Assembly (NCBI GenBank): GCA_038503065.1 | Contig: JBCAMK010000004.1 | Location: forward strand, 1,501,001 to 1,565,000 | Source of the DNA: Paragyromitra xinjiangensis | Lineage: Eukaryota; Ascomycota; Pezizomycetes; Pezizales; Discinaceae | Direction: 5' to 3' | Length of the DNA stretch: 64,000 nt | Shown here: positions 44,218-57,991 of the stretch, piece after piece | Layout: each line of letters starts with the position of its first letter | How positions within the stretch are numbered: the stretch's first letter is position 1 | Notes under the pieces: generated by a model | What the model saw: only the letters and a program-made list of their open reading frames with translations | Told to the model about the DNA's origin: nothing | Databases searched by the model: none | Program-made: the position numbers and the translations under genes

Positions 44218-47200
44218 GGAAGAAAGAAAAAAAAGGGGGTATGGAAATCTGGGGAGATGCACAGCACGGCGCGGCACGAGCACGCACGGGGAGTTTTTTC
44301 TGTCTGTATTCTTTTTTTATATTCTTCTTTTCGACTTTGGTTTACGATTCTGTACATTGCATTACATTACATTACATATGTCGGCTTGCAGCATCTGATG
44401 GGCTCCAGGCGTAGCTTATGCCGGCTAGCCAACGATTCCTGCTGCCCAGACGGCGCCAGATGGCGTTCCTATGGGGTTTTGGGACAGCGGATGGGTGTGA
44501 TGCAAGTGATGGCCGAGACTCTCGGGGCTAGATACGAAGGCCGTAGAATATCTAGACATGTGAAAAACTGCGCTCCACCGGTATTCGGAGTGAGCCCGGG
44601 GAACACTTCAGAGCTCCAAGCACGGCGATCTAATGCGCTGTAAAAGCCCAAGTGTCGAACTCTTCAAAGTAAATACTGCCACCTATGCCCCCGTCATGTA
44701 GGCTACACCTGCATTCATAGAACTTTATGTTATATCGTATCGAATATCACATGAAGGCTGGAAATTAGGTACAACTGATACCTGTACCTAGTACAGACCC
44801 AAATAAAATAGTTAGAGACTGCAACAACATACCGCCAAGCCGTAGAACTGATCCGCGATAGCCGTTTGGCACATCTCCGAGAGTCAAATGTGCCAGCCAA
44901 CCTCACCTAATACACGGTGGAACTATAGATATATGTAGACACGACCATTCACATCCTCCACCTCACCTACGAGTATGTACCCCATACAGCATACCGCATA
45001 CAGCGGAGATCCGAAATCAGATAACCTTCTCAGCCTTCTTCACCTCTCCACTTCTCCCTCCGCGCCACGTGTAAGTAAGGCTCCCAAAAATCTGAGAACA
45101 GTAGGACAAAGGCAGCAGTACCCGCGACGCGACGAAAAAGAAAATGAAGAAAAAAAGAAAAACACGGGGTACAATACGTATATAGCTGCACGTAACTCGT
45201 TTTGAACTGAGTCTCTAAAAGCAAAGAAAAGAAAATCACTACAATGACCACAGGAGATACGTTTTTGTATTGTACCACGGACACGGTTGTTCCGTTAATA
45301 CCGTCATTGGCTACCCACCTGCTGTCATTGGCACCGAAAAACACTGGATGAGCTGGGTGTGGCACACAGGGCGCGTACCTGGGTAAATACCGCGGTACCG
45401 CGCTCTTGTACCAGATGGACGTTTACTAGCGATAGGATATGCTACGCTGGATGAGATGGAAATGTCACTCTACTTTTTGATCTACAGTTTTTTTCTAATC
45501 CCCCCCCAATAGGCTTCCACCGGAGAAAAGCACCAGAACGCAGGTGATTCTGCTTCCAGTATCACGCCGTGGTGGTATAAAGCAGTAAGGGGGAGGGAAA
45601 AAAACAGTGGTCAATTCTAAGCTGGACTGAGCCAAGCAGGCAGAATGAGAAATTTCTGGAATTCTACCCATACAAACATTCAACTACATACAGGCTGACG
45701 GTTCCCAGCCTGACCGCAGCAACTCTCAGAATATATCCAGACACTGGGAGAAGATTCAATTCGTCTCTTTCTAAAATCTCACCACACGTAACCAGGACAA
45801 TACCTATCCCTACACCCCGGTACATAAGTTTTGGTTCTGACTAGCAACGGGGGAAGAAAAAAAATAATATTAATCTGTCAACTAGGTTAATTTTCTGGGT
45901 AGAAAAAAAAAAACCACCTCAAAGGAAGAAGAAAAACATGGGACGAGTCAATGATCACTAATACCTAACACACGCGACCACTTTAACCTTTTCGCTGGAA
46001 CTCCGCGGGCGAACCAAAACCCTTACGGTTGAGGAAAGAAAGAAAAAAAACCCACACCGTTGGATTTATATTCTGACCGCTGAGGAAAAAAAACTATTAT
46101 TATTCCAAAGTGCAAAACGTAAACAAACATACAAAACACCTCAGTCTTCTCCCCCCCCAGGCCCCTCAGTCTAAACCACTCCACGATATCACCATGTCAC
46201 GGACCATTTATCATCACCATTACTGCTATCACAAACACAAACACCACCCACTTGTCACCAGATAGTTATGTTTAAAACTGAATGCGCAGGCAGATTCATT
46301 CAATTCATCCTAATGCTAGACTACAGCCGTCATAGAATACAAGAAACATAAAGAATAAACACCACCCCACACCACCCCACCGGATCTAGCTACCATACCA
46401 AACTACCCATACAAATGCCTTCGACGTCACCACTAGCCAGCCGCGAATCTTCCAGCCAATACAAAGTAGTAAAGCATACCGTCGCACAAGCAAAAGCAAA
46501 AGGCAGGGGGAACAAGTAAATAAACAATACCCAGGAACTAAGACCGGGTATATGTGTCTTCTATTATCATTCTCACTCAAGAGGTTCGCAAGAAAAAGTA
46601 AAAGGAAAAGATCTTGGAATGTATGTTTCAACATATCGCCATGAGGGATCGCAAGAATAAAAAGCGAATTGAAGAAATCAACGCTTCTGCATGTGCTTAA
46701 ACGAGTGAAAAGCAAATTCATTAAGGGGTCGGGAACGATAGTAATCATAAAGGGGTCGTAAATCATTAACATCACGAAAAGTCATGTTAAACAAATGCTC
46801 TATTAAAAAGATTTCAATAAAACAACTAAAAAAGACTAAGTAGTCAAAGAGACACGATAAAAGCGAGTGAGATCCAATCTCATAACTGATAAGCAAAGCA
46901 AAAGGGGCACAAAAGACAGTAAAAGTTTTTTTTTTCTTAATTTCGATTTTTTTGTTTCAAGACCGCCGAAGTCATTTGACATTATCCAGCTAAGTCGGGC
47001 CCTCTTAGACCAGTCCATCTCATCGAGATCTCCAAAAAAAGAGATACCAACAAGCAGGCCATTAAATAACCCCGTACAACAGAGGAGAGAAGGTATCATG
47101 AGGGTATAAAAAATGATAAGACAAAGGTAAGCCTTACTCCCATCCACGCTGCCACAGCATGCTGAGGAGTCTGAGAGAAGTCCCTGCTAATATCAAAACA

Positions 47201-47688
47201 AGAGAAGGTAAAGGGGGAGAAAAAAGTACATGAACGTATCAAAAAGAGAACCCAAACCAAAAAGCAGCGCCCAACCAACCAACCAGTAACCAACCCCGAG
47301 CTAGAGAAAACGCGTTCTTTCACCGGCCGTAGTAAAAACACAAACATATAAAACATAATAAAACAAAAACGAAGAGTGCCACCGTCCAGTTCCAGTCTTT
47401 TTTTGCCTTCCCCTAATAATAGGAATAATAAATAAAAAAAAGGAAGAACAAGAAAATCTTGTTGAAAACGGAGGTTACCACCCAAAGTTTAAAATGAGTC
47501 AAAGTATGAGTCCGATCTTGCTCGGATATCGGGAAAAAAGAAAATATAAAACAAATGGCCACCAACCCATAAAACAAAGGAAAGTATAAGAACAGCTGTA
47601 TATCGGGGAAATCCCATACGTCTTTCGTCTCGTTAACTCATCACCCGTTTCGTCCAACCAGCTCCAACAGAACTTTGTTTATTATGGC
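44218..47688. other. 3.5-kb intergenic, nothing recognised
   Basis: Lies between the 3' ends of mL60 and the isolated low-complexity gene. The stretch from about 45840 to 47600 is rich in A-runs (AAAAAAA tracts near 45855, 45901, 46046, 46087) and GAAAGAAAGAAAAAA segments, fitting long 3' UTR or untranscribed AT-rich DNA. (CATTA)n-like TTACATTACATTACA lies at about 44360. No gene, RNA or transposon recognised. Confidence 0.45.
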
Positions 47689-49608
47689 TCAAACTCTTTG
47701 CCTCTCGTAACTCCTGTGAGGGTAATCCGTGGTTGTTGTTCGGCGATCATAGTGGTCCATTTGGATGGCACCATGCTGCAACTGTGCATGAACTTGCTGC
47801 TGCCTCTGCTGAACATATCTGTATGCTATAGGAAACTCAACATTCTCGTTCTTGTCTTTTGGCCCGAGGGAAATCGTTCGAGGGGTATGCCCACCATTAA
47901 GCTGCAACTTCACCGGAACACCTGCTGGATACCTCATCGTGAATGGTTCATCCGTGTCCAAAACAACAAGTTCCTCCCTCCCACTATTATGGCTGTGCCC
48001 ACTGCTATCAGAGTCGCTGCTGCGGCTGCTACGGCTGCTTTGCATCATGGTCCCTGTATCTCTACGAGTAACGGCACCATGATGATACTCATAGTGGCCA
48101 CTGCTGCGGTGATGACTGTGGCCATGATGGGATGAACGATGAGGAGGTTCATCATCGATAGCACATGATTCCATCGCACGTGAGAGCGAAGACGGAAGCC
48201 TCGATGACGAATCAGCACCACCAGATCCTCTCGAAGTGTTGCTATCTCTCCTCCGGACAGGTTGGGGAGTTGCCATACGACGGCTTGATGATGAGACGGC
48301 AGGAGGCTCAGCCTGAGCAGGAGGAACAGACACACTCCTGCTGGGCACATCCTGGAACTGCTGCTGGCCGTACCATGAGGGAGGCCTCTCGCCACCATGG
48401 ACACGATTGCTAGGCCTGCGTTCACGGTGAGGATAGTCGCTTGATGATTCCAGCACGGCTGCACCGGCATTTGCCTGAGCACGCATGCTGCTTCTACGGT
48501 TCATGATCGGTGGAGGAGGTGGCATGGAACTGTATTCTACCGCTGGGTGATAACTAGGCTCTGGCGCCTGGTGGTAGTTGGGAGTTTGAGGCAACGGGCT
48601 TTGGGCCCATGAGTCAGAGCCATAAGAGTACCCATATGAAGGTACTGAGCTGGGAGGGGCATAAGGCGAATGGTCGTACGTTGGGTGAGGAGACGGGCCA
48701 GACACAGAGGTATCGATAGGGGGAGGTGCGTACATCGATGATCCATAAGAAGGCGGGCAAGTTGATGCTGGAGTAGGAGGAGCTGGAGCTGGAGCTGGTG
48801 AAGATGAGTGATGAGACCCGAAATAACCAGAATTATAGCTGCTCTGAGACCAAGAACCACTCGGAGTGTGCGAAGAAGTAGTCGTCGAAGATCCTGCAAA
48901 CGTTGACAATGGTCTAGGAGGAGGTGGCATCGACGATTGTGTCGATGACCTTTCCCTTCGAGACGAGCTTGATTCTCGAATAGGCTCCGTGTATCCACTC
49001 ACTCCATCACTATACCCATCATATTTCGATGGATATTGGTATCCTGCATATGCCGACGATGGGGACGAAGAGTACGATCCATGGTAGGAGTGTTCAGGTA
49101 CCGGCCATACACCATTGCTCCTACTAGGCGAGTTTCCACTCGTTACAGGCTTAGACGGGGTCCTGCCGCAGTCAGGACAATCACAATCGTCTGAACCGCC
49201 TGTTGAGGTTGCTGGTGAGCTTTCCCTTCTTACTGTGTTGTAGCTACTAGGAATATTTCTGGGCACAGCAGGCGACGCTGTACGGGAAAACGACTTGCTG
49301 GAAGGCCTAGTAAATAGAGGTGGAGCTGGATTTGACGCAGAACGGTTAGGTCTAGCGGACTGTGTCCGTAGTGGAGGTGCTGGCGCCGCTGCCTTCTGAG
49401 GTGGTGGAGTCTCTGTGGGAGTACTCGCCTCAGCATGAGACGAGTACCCAGAATCTGAAACGCTGGCGCCCTCTGCATCATAGCTGGCGTCTACGGAAGT
49501 TGAGTTTGCTAGACCTGACGAACGCTTTGTTGCTTGTCGTCGTGTGAGAGGAATAGCCTCTGACAACTCTGAGTTGAAGTCCTCAACGTAGGGTTGGTAG
49601 CGTGCCAT
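47689..49608 (-). CDS. Low-complexity protein with conserved C-terminal block, isolated in a gene-poor stretch
   Basis: Single exon, 639 aa, no membrane span or signal peptide. The N-terminus MARYQPYVEDFNSELSEAIP is the most ordered part. Residues ~40-480 are Ser/Pro/Tyr-rich and disordered-looking, with a CDCPDCGRTP cysteine motif near residue 145 that could bind metal and poly-Pro pieces (SMPPPP). A His-rich patch HHGHSHHRSSGHYEYHH lies near residue 505. The last ~90 residues look structured: EELVVLDTDEPFTMRYPAG followed by VPVKLQLNGG, then the ISLGPKDKNENVEFPIAYRY stretch. I recognise no named family. The large flanking gene-free regions are typical of genes with elaborate regulation, so a developmental or signalling role is possible (inference only). 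Confidence 0.75.
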   Translation of the reverse strand: MARYQPYVEDFNSELSEAIPLTRRQATKRSSGLANSTSVDASYDAEGASVSDSGYSSHAEASTPTETPPPQKAAAPAPPLRTQSARPNRSASNPAPPLFTRPSSKSFSRTASPAVPRNIPSSYNTVRRESSPATSTGGSDDCDCPDCGRTPSKPVTSGNSPSRSNGVWPVPEHSYHGSYSSSPSSAYAGYQYPSKYDGYSDGVSGYTEPIRESSSSRRERSSTQSSMPPPPRPLSTFAGSSTTTSSHTPSGSWSQSSYNSGYFGSHHSSSPAPAPAPPTPASTCPPSYGSSMYAPPPIDTSVSGPSPHPTYDHSPYAPPSSVPSYGYSYGSDSWAQSPLPQTPNYHQAPEPSYHPAVEYSSMPPPPPIMNRRSSMRAQANAGAAVLESSSDYPHRERRPSNRVHGGERPPSWYGQQQFQDVPSRSVSVPPAQAEPPAVSSSSRRMATPQPVRRRDSNTSRGSGGADSSSRLPSSLSRAMESCAIDDEPPHRSSHHGHSHHRSSGHYEYHHGAVTRRDTGTMMQSSRSSRSSDSDSSGHSHNSGREELVVLDTDEPFTMRYPAGVPVKLQLNGGHTPRTISLGPKDKNENVEFPIAYRYVQQRQQQVHAQLQHGAIQMDHYDRRTTTTDYPHRSYERQRV

Positions 49609-50300
49609 TGCGAGCGATGTGAACGAGAAGAGTTGATGTGGAGGGGGATGGGGAAACTATAATATTACACTAAACTACGAGGGGTGAACGGATAGGCTAT
49701 TGACAACTGATAACGGGGGCTCGGTATCGGTATCGTCAACGATATCGATTAGAGATGCGAGGGCGATGGGATATATGGTACACGCGCTGCTGTAGGCAAG
49801 AGGTGGAGCAGTCAAGCAAGTAGACCGATAAGGTAGCGTATCGGTGATGTATGTGAGCGATGTATTGAGGTGGGTGTGCTGTGTCTAGGTGTGGGTGGTG
49901 GGAGATCCAGTGTGCAGGCGGGGGGTGGGAAGTGGGCTAGTTATGAACGACGATGGGTCGCAGGAGGATGGGGGGGGTGTGGCTTCCCTCGAGGACAGGA
50001 ACTCGGGCTTCTGGAGGGAGCAGGAGGAGGAGGTTTACAAAGAGTCGCTTAATTGAAGACAAGGACCCACTACAGAACGACAGGGGGTGGACACGGAGAG
50101 AGTAGGAAGATGAATGTGGGAGGGGAGGGGAGAGGACGAGCAAGTACGCAGCGCATGCGGAAAAGTGACGACGATGATGGGCGACAGCCAGACAAAGCAG
50201 GGCAAAGACAGGTTAATTCCTGTGGGGACCGTGCAGCGCTGAGGCTATATAAATAAAATAAAATAAAACAAAATAAAATAGCGTCCCAAAGTGTCCAGCG
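49609..50300. promoter_or_regulatory. Upstream region of the isolated low-complexity gene with clustered CCGATA/TATCGG motifs
   Basis: Within about 140 bp there are TATCGGTATCG with CGATATCG (49724-49752), ACCGATA at 49824-49830 and its inverted partner TATCGGT at 49839-49845, forming a 7-bp-armed palindrome with an 8-bp spacer. GATA cores also occur. Further out are a TATATAAATA and an AAAAT pentanucleotide run at 50247-50280. These look like transcription-factor sites, but the factor is unknown. Confidence 0.45.
50247..50280. repeat. AAAAT pentanucleotide microsatellite
   Basis: An ATATAAATAAAATAAAATAAAACAAAATAAAAT-type run: about five imperfect AAAAT units after a TATATAAATA. Confidence 0.7.
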
Positions 50301-53300
50301 TATTGTCGAGTGTGGGAGGGAAGTGGAGTGCTTGCCTCAAGCTGCTTGCTTGCTTTGCGCAAGGCGATGCGTTGTTTCGTTCGCACCGCTACTGCTCTAG
50401 TCGCTCAACGGTCAACCAGGGAACCACTGAATGCCCAGCAGCCAATGGGGTGTCAAGGGTAGGCTGAAGGGTCTGGTCTTGACTTCCCTCTTTTCTCCCT
50501 TCGGGGAACGGGGAGACGACGACAAATCGAATCTTAGATCGCCCACGAATCGGACAATGGTAATTGAGGCTTGAACTCTACATCCAGCAAACGGACTGCT
50601 GCTGTGGATGGTGTCAACACAACAGAATTCGAGTTAGCGTGGCGGTTCAAGCCGGTGAAGCCAGAATAGGGAAAGCGTGAGCAAAGTGCTACTCAACCAC
50701 TTCTCCTGCTGTTGGCCGGAGGACTTTCGAGACTTGTCCAAAACCGGGCCCTGGATGGGTTTGAGGTTCTGAGGGAACACAGTTTACCAGCAGTGTGCGT
50801 TGGAAATGATGACGTGAAAGGTGGAAGCAGTTTGTAAATGGCTGAGCGTGGGCATCAAAAGGAAATTCAGTTCAGAAATTTATTTATTGTATGCACAAGC
50901 TGCGCTCGGAAAATGATCAAATGCACAAGTAAATCTTCCAGAAACGAGATCTCAACAGAATCCCGACGGGTGGGGGGGGGTGGCTCACGGCAACGAGAGA
51001 GAATTGAAATTTTCAGATGTGGAGATTCTTTTTTTTTTCTTTCTTTCCTCATTCACGAACCGCAAACAGTACTGGCGAGCAGACGGTTATTGCTGCAAAG
51101 TACGGGCGGTACCTACCTGCTTTGCCTGCTCTCACCCAAACTCGAGGTTCGCTGTCGACGTGGCAAGCGTCCGTTGGAATGTGCTGTCGGTGATGCTCTT
51201 TATGATCGGCTCGTCCTCTCTTGGTTCCTTCGTTTCCGTGACAACCACCACGCATCAGCTTCGCCTTCTCTTCTCCCCAACCTTCAATCCCATTCACCTC
51301 TAATAACCTACAATAAGCTAGCCCCCATCTAAAGCCGTCCATGTCATATGAACAAAGATGTCAAGCTAGGCCCTGCTAGCAATTGCCCCGCTAGGAATGC
51401 ATGTCATATTGCTTGCCATGAGTATGGATGGGCAGCGAGGATAATTAATTTCCCCAACTCGAGAAGCACGCATTGCTTACATAGAGGTATGAGGGGTTCG
51501 CATCACTCTGACCACCAGGTGCGCCACAGTGTTCGCCATATCGATTTTCGCTGTTGCATGTAGAGTGTGGAGCTCCTAATGCATTGACGCACGGTACAGG
51601 GAAGGCGGTCTTGGAGGTACGGTGTGGTGGTGTGTGAAGAACATGCGGCAACACGAAGGGTGGTGAGGTTCAGGGAAAATAACGTCCTCATAAACCTTCT
51701 ATAGCAAAAATGGCTCCGAAGAGAAAGATGTAAAAAAAAAACTGAGAGAAAAATCTTTGGCCAAAAAATAAATAAGGGCCAATGAGAACTAGATGGTGTG
51801 CAAGGATGCATCTCACGAAAATATGGCCGAGTTCCGAACACAACCTCTTGTTCTGGACATTTGCCTCGTCTGGTGATAATCATTGGCCGCCCTAATGCCA
51901 ATGGCTCGGATGAACGAGCTGCACTGGGCGCAGAGAAGGGAAGAGAAAAAACTTGCTTGTTTTCTGTCCAATGTCATGAGACCTCGGATTGTAAAACGGA
52001 CGAGTAAGATATCATAATCACCACAATAATAATCCCACCAAACAAAAACAACGAAACGAAGTTTAAAAACGTTTCGTTTCGCTGATGCCCACACTGCGCA
52101 TCTTTTGTGGACCGAGACTTAGGTAGGATGCCGTTATGTACATATAGTAGTGTGATTTACCATGTGGTACTTACATACACATATCTGCAAACTCGACAAG
52201 ATATCAGAATGTTCCTTTGATTGCTGCGGCAAAAGGTATTTCGAGTGCTGCTTGCTTCTTGATGCACAACATGCTCAACTCGGACTAACAAACCAAAAAG
52301 GAAACATGTTTACGAAGCTAGTAAGTGATCTACTCGCCAGCACGATTAAGTTAGGGGAATTTGAAATCAACCTCGAGATGGCCTCGGGACTCATCTTCTC
52401 CCTCTGGCAGGTGCTTGCATGTTTCGTTTATCGTCCTCGCCTCCATTTCCCCGTGAACAAACTAATTCAAACCCAGGTTGATCTACCTGTCATTTCCCAT
52501 TCCACTACCAAAGGAACCTTACCCAGGGCCCAGACCTCCGTTCGCGAGATTCGGATCACGACTCATTTCCATTACTAGCAGTTCGTTAGATGTAGCAAGT
52601 GTAGATCGCAGAGTACGAGTAAAATCAGGATGCAAGTTTGTCGACTATCAAGATAATCGGGTCTCTCCTATCACAGCTAGTCCATTGCCGCTTTGCTCCC
52701 ACAGAACATGCAGTTTATTCATTTATTTTTTTACTTGGCATCCTCGGTTTCCCCAAACGAGAGAAAACATCGCTTCGTTTGCCTTCGAGCCCAGAACGTT
52801 GCGTGCTGCAAGGGTTTTTACCCCCCACGCATGCAGTTGCTAAAAATTGAAAATTGATTTTTGTATGTGTGTGCGGGAGGACGAGATCTCGCGCCCTGCG
52901 CGGCTGAGACTGGAAGTGTGTTTATTGATTTTTGCACTGTGGCTTTTTTTTTCTTTCAATCCGCCAAACATACCGGTTTTTTTTTCCATATGCTTCAGCT
53001 ACACAAGAATGTTTTAGGGGGGGTCTTAAAAGAGTTGTTTGTTTACTCGTATTTAAATTCCCCGAGCCAATCTTATTTTCCGAAAGGAATGTAACTGGCT
53101 ATTTTCTCCGAATCTGGGGAAATACAGGTAGCTATAGAGGCTCTGCAATAAGCTTTCAGCAATTTGCCACTCCCCAAGTACGAGTGTTTGAAGAAATCTA
53201 TTTCGGCACGCGACGCGACGGTGGCAGCAATGCAAGATGTCCTGCAATTACGGCTCCGGTCCCTTGTATACAGATTGACCGGTCAAGATGGCAAGCTGCA

Positions 53301-56300
53301 GTTGTTTTTTTTCACGTTTAAAATAAAAACCTCGTTTCCACACCGGCGGTTCCTTGGTATCATTGACAGTCAATGACCAAGCTTCCCGTTTTTCCTCGCT
53401 AATAACAATGCACTTTGATGCAAGCCTAACGGGTTTCATGTTGATCTTTTGACATCTCCATGGCTTATGCCCGAAATCGAAAAGAAGCAAGAAAGCTTCA
53501 AAGAAATGGTTGTGGGGAGACAGACGTGTAGTTGACCGCTACACCACGGGGAACAGTTCATGCCATTTTACGTTCGGTGGTTTACCCGGGTTACTGTCTT
53601 TCAATATTATAAAACACCTGTTCTTCTCTCCACGTTGCATATTGAACGATGATGTGCAATGGTGTAACTGCTTCTTCTCCGAGACTCAACCGAACATATG
53701 TCCGATCCTGCACCGTTAGCGAAGGAGCTTGCCGAGGGTGTCTACCGATAAGGTAAAACATGGGGAAAACCCCCGGATACGAGACTGGGGACGGTATAGC
53801 GATAAGTGAAGTTTCAGCTACACGGAGTAAGCCAATATAACACACACATACTTGTTTTACACTTTTCGATAGTCTGGTTGTGGGAGAGGAAACAATTGCG
53901 CAAACGTATCGTCAATTATTGAAAATACATGTGCGGCTGACACCGATCATCTCGCTTGGTGTTTGGGGGTATGGGTTGACTGGATATCGATATGGTAGGA
54001 TAGGTCTCACTCGGCGGCTTATCACCCCCACATCAGCAAACAATCTGACAAGCAACCCGATCTGATCGGACTCGCTCCATCTTCGGACCGGAAATCGGAC
54101 ACTGTTCCGTGCGCTTGGGGCGAATAGGAAACGGACAAGGCGAACTTAACGAAGGAGTACTAAGCCGTAGAGACACGGGAATGGGAAACAGCAGGTCACC
54201 TGATTGACGGGGAGTGTTTGTGGGTGTGGTTCGGGGCCGGGGTCTGTTTGTCGGCCGAACCGGCCAAACAGGCCGGGTATGATTGCAACCGATGATCGGA
54301 TTAGATAAAAAGCGTTAGTAGAGCCGATAGCAACCTTGCATCGAACATGTAACGAAACCAGCGAAACCTCTCTAACTCGTTTCAACCCGTTTCAATCCAT
54401 CCCTTCCTGCACTGTGATGAGTTGGACAGGGAATTAATCTGATTGTGGCAATTTACATACGGAGCTCGTCCGTTCCTGAACTTCAGCTGAATTCCCGGTT
54501 TCCTTACATAAGGCGCCGCTTCCCGGACACAGACCTCAATTGCAGAACAGAACATCAATCACCACGTCAGTGACTCGATCTACATCCCCACACCGCTGCC
54601 CCTGTCCCGAGTATGTACTTCTTATGCTCCCCACGTTCCTCCATTAGAGACACGCAGGGTGTCTAGCAGTTCCCTAACCTCTTTTCTTTCTAGATAGTGG
54701 CTAGCATCGAGTACTCGTGCTTGCCATGCGCAATCGCTCAATTGGTAAAATGACATGCTTGTGTAGCTTAATACAGCAGCAGCGACACCCAGCATGGGAA
54801 TTTGAGCACTTTCTGATATGGATTAGGAATGTTCCCTAACTTCGTAGGATTTCGCCTCGCCAGCTCCCCAGCCTCTTTCTCCGGTATCTCGTACGGATAC
54901 CCGGATGATGAGTTGGCATCCAGTCTGCTCGACTCTTGTCACGGGAAGGCTACCTGTATATGGAGGGAGATCCTTGAGCCGCAAGCTCCATTTCCATAAC
55001 AGGTGACAGCCTCCTTACATCTCGCCACCTATGTGGGATACCCCACGGAGATATGGAAACCCGCGAATTTCCCAGGGTCAAACGATTTACATGTTAATTT
55101 CACCCGGGGTTTGTTGTTGATCTAGCAAACATCACCGCAGCTAGCACTGGGGGATATCTACGGTGTGAAGGCCGAGCGAAACCGGAGGTTCTCGGGTTGA
55201 GCCATTCGCGGCCCGTCTCATCAAACTTAATTCTGAACTGTGTTGGAAAAGTGAAGAGCTGGTCTAAGGGACCAACACTCTTGTGCAATTATGTCAGATG
55301 AGGGCGCTGAAAGACGTGGTCCGAATTGTTGATGCCTCTCTCATTGGGCTTACTTAGAACACCTGTCATATCAGGGCTTTATCACTAAGGGACGCATTAC
55401 ATGAACCCCTATCGATAGGGCAGAGCTTCATTTCATCCGTTAGTGGCACCGGGTTAACCTAGATGCGTATATCATTGGAATTGAGCAAACTACATTGGAC
55501 CTAAGTATTTAGACATATGCAACGGCTTTTTCTACGCTTTTTACTTGCGGGTCCATCGTACATATGCTTTGCAGGACATGTCGTTTTTGTACTTGTATAT
55601 CCGAGCCATTTATGCTTCATAGGTCTGGGAAGCTTAACTTCTCGCAACATAACTTTAGAAGTCACGAGTGACATCGTCACCAACCCAGTGAAGCTTCTGT
55701 AACCTGGATGGCTTTGCAGATCTGATCATTTCCGAGGTACGGTGTCACGGGTTACATCTCAAAACAAGAGAATACTATCTCTATGCAGACTGACGACGGA
55801 GGATAACTCAGTATGAAGGACAACTGTCATTATTGCCCTTGGGAATGTTCTGGATGAGTTTTTCGGCGCCGAGGGTAGAGAAGAGTGAAGATCCCACCAC
55901 TGCCCATGACATATGTCGTGCGCCTCGCCTTTATACCGTTCGCGTGATACCAGTTTGTTGTCAATCCGTGTTTCGTCGGCGTCAACAATTCTCAGGTATT
56001 CGTCTGTGTATAATCCCAAGTGCAGCTTAGTTTTCGTCCCCATTGTAAGGCGTCAGCCCCGCGATATCGTAGGGTCAAACACCACTCCCTCGTAGGCTAC
56101 TTCAGCGAGGACATCCTTATCTCTAGCTATCCACTTGTGACGACAGAAAGCAGCACATTATCAAACAAGAGCACGGATTGGCTTCATCTATATCCGATAT
56201 GTCCATTCGCGCCGTAGTAGGCATGCATAGCCCACGTTCCCAATATCGGAACCCACCCCAAGATCGAGAGGAGTGCTCTTGGGTGCGAACAACCAGAGAT

Positions 56301-57991
56301 CCTCCAGCACGGTGGTGGGTAAATAGAAATCCTTCCCACAGCTGTCAACACTGGGTATGGGGATCTCATCTTTCTGCTCGATCGATGCATGCAGGATATT
56401 ATGCCCTGCAGCATCTCTACTACTTACTCATACGTACCCTCGCTACCAATTTGGATATCGCACGCACGAATTATTATCTTGGGGAGGGAGGGGGGTTCTG
56501 ATTCGTCCAGTTTGTACAATGGGGGAGGGAAGAGTTGAGAACTAAAAAAAACCGCTCAAACCTGGTTGAAGCGTCATTGTTCCTAGAAACAGCGGAGATG
56601 GAGGGGCCGCCGGCCATGGTACTGAGACCTCTCTGACGTGTTGAGGCGTGAATGGAGTCTAGTCGCGGGGTGAAGATCAGATGTGATGCCGCCGTCCGTT
56701 CCGCTTTAGAGATGGCGGGGCCGCCTATAGTTCAGATGTAATACCAATGTTTCTTCCCCGCAACAGTGTATTATCCATAGGCTCTGTGTTGTTGGTATTT
56801 GGTCTGTCGTTAATTGTGCGAGCATCGATATCAACACTGCTATCGGTGGTGGGGTCGAGATCCCTGGGTTGCCAAGAAACAGTGACGCATGAGGCTCTGC
56901 AGCTCGTTCGTGGCCAGGGCTGGAAGTTGGGCTAACAATAACAACATGTTGTTTCGAAACCGGTCTTGTAGGGGGGAATTTGTACTTGGAAAAAGCAAGG
57001 GATGGCGGCATATATGAATAATTGGGGAAACACAGCAGGAGACCCTTGCTGAATATCAACGTTTCCACTAACCTCCTCCTTAATGTTTCCTTGGATCGAG
57101 CAATCCTCTATATATCAAAACATCGTGTTGGCCTTTCAGTCACGATGACTAGCTGTTCTAGGCCCGATGTTTATAATTTACTCTGGCTCAAATTAAACAA
57201 TGCGTTCCGATGGTCGATGGCCGGATAAAACAATGTATGTACCTGAGTACATATGTGCGTTCAAAACCACACGCTCTCTGATCACAATAAGCGCGATGTA
57301 CTGTTCATCACAAACTGTTTGTTGTCGTTGGAAGATTCAAACTTGGTTTTGTTTCGCCCCTCAATTTGATCGGGTAAATACCAATCAATCCCTTCCGATC
57401 ACGGGTATCGTGATCATCAGGAACGTCCGAGTTCTCAGCTGGTAGTTTATTAAAATTTAGAGGGGTAGCTACCTTTCTGTAGAGTGCGATTGTGTTAATA
57501 CCCCACGGCTTTGTTTGGCTGCTGAATCAATCCCCATATTCTCACGGCTTTTTGCATGGGATATCACTCGTAGACCCCACGTCTTGGTTTTTACCCGCAC
57601 CGTCACTCGTGCAGCTGCAGCCCTACGTTAAAATACCTCTCCACACGTGAGGAGGGGGTGGCTCCGTTAAAAACAAAATCGTCCCTGTATCATTTTATCT
57701 TCCCACTCAACCTATAAGCGCGGACATCCCCACAATATTATGCAAGTACGAAAGTTTTTCATCACAAATATTCTCATCTAGCTTGCAGTCGGCAATAGCG
57801 GAGTTGAAGTATTACCTTCCACTAGATTATCTAATACTTAACCCCAAACCCCCCCTCACCAACTGAGCTATTTTTTTGCTCCTGACGATCATGTCTGGTC
57901 CAGAACCCAGCGGAGTTGTATATTAGCACAAGCAACACGTTGTGATACCATGCGCAGTGCGCGTGGGTGTAATCAATAACGGTTCACCCGA

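Noticed and set aside
47698..49087. Plus-strand and alternative minus-strand frames over the 639-aa gene
   Set aside because: Low-complexity shadow frames; the long minus-strand frame is the only one spanning the whole region.
52162..52578. Plus-strand 138-codon frame in the gene-poor region
   Set aside because: Irregular composition, no domain, no splice partners and no promoter context; not distinguishable from chance.
54725..54800. Possible tRNA D-arm (CGCTCAATTGGTAAAATG)
   Set aside because: No T-arm (GTTCGANTC) or closing acceptor stem downstream.
57862..57877. Perfect tRNA-like A-box word on the minus strand (TAGCTCAGTTGGTGAG)
   Set aside because: No B-box, anticodon stem or acceptor pairing follows within tRNA distance; at most a tRNA fragment or chance match.
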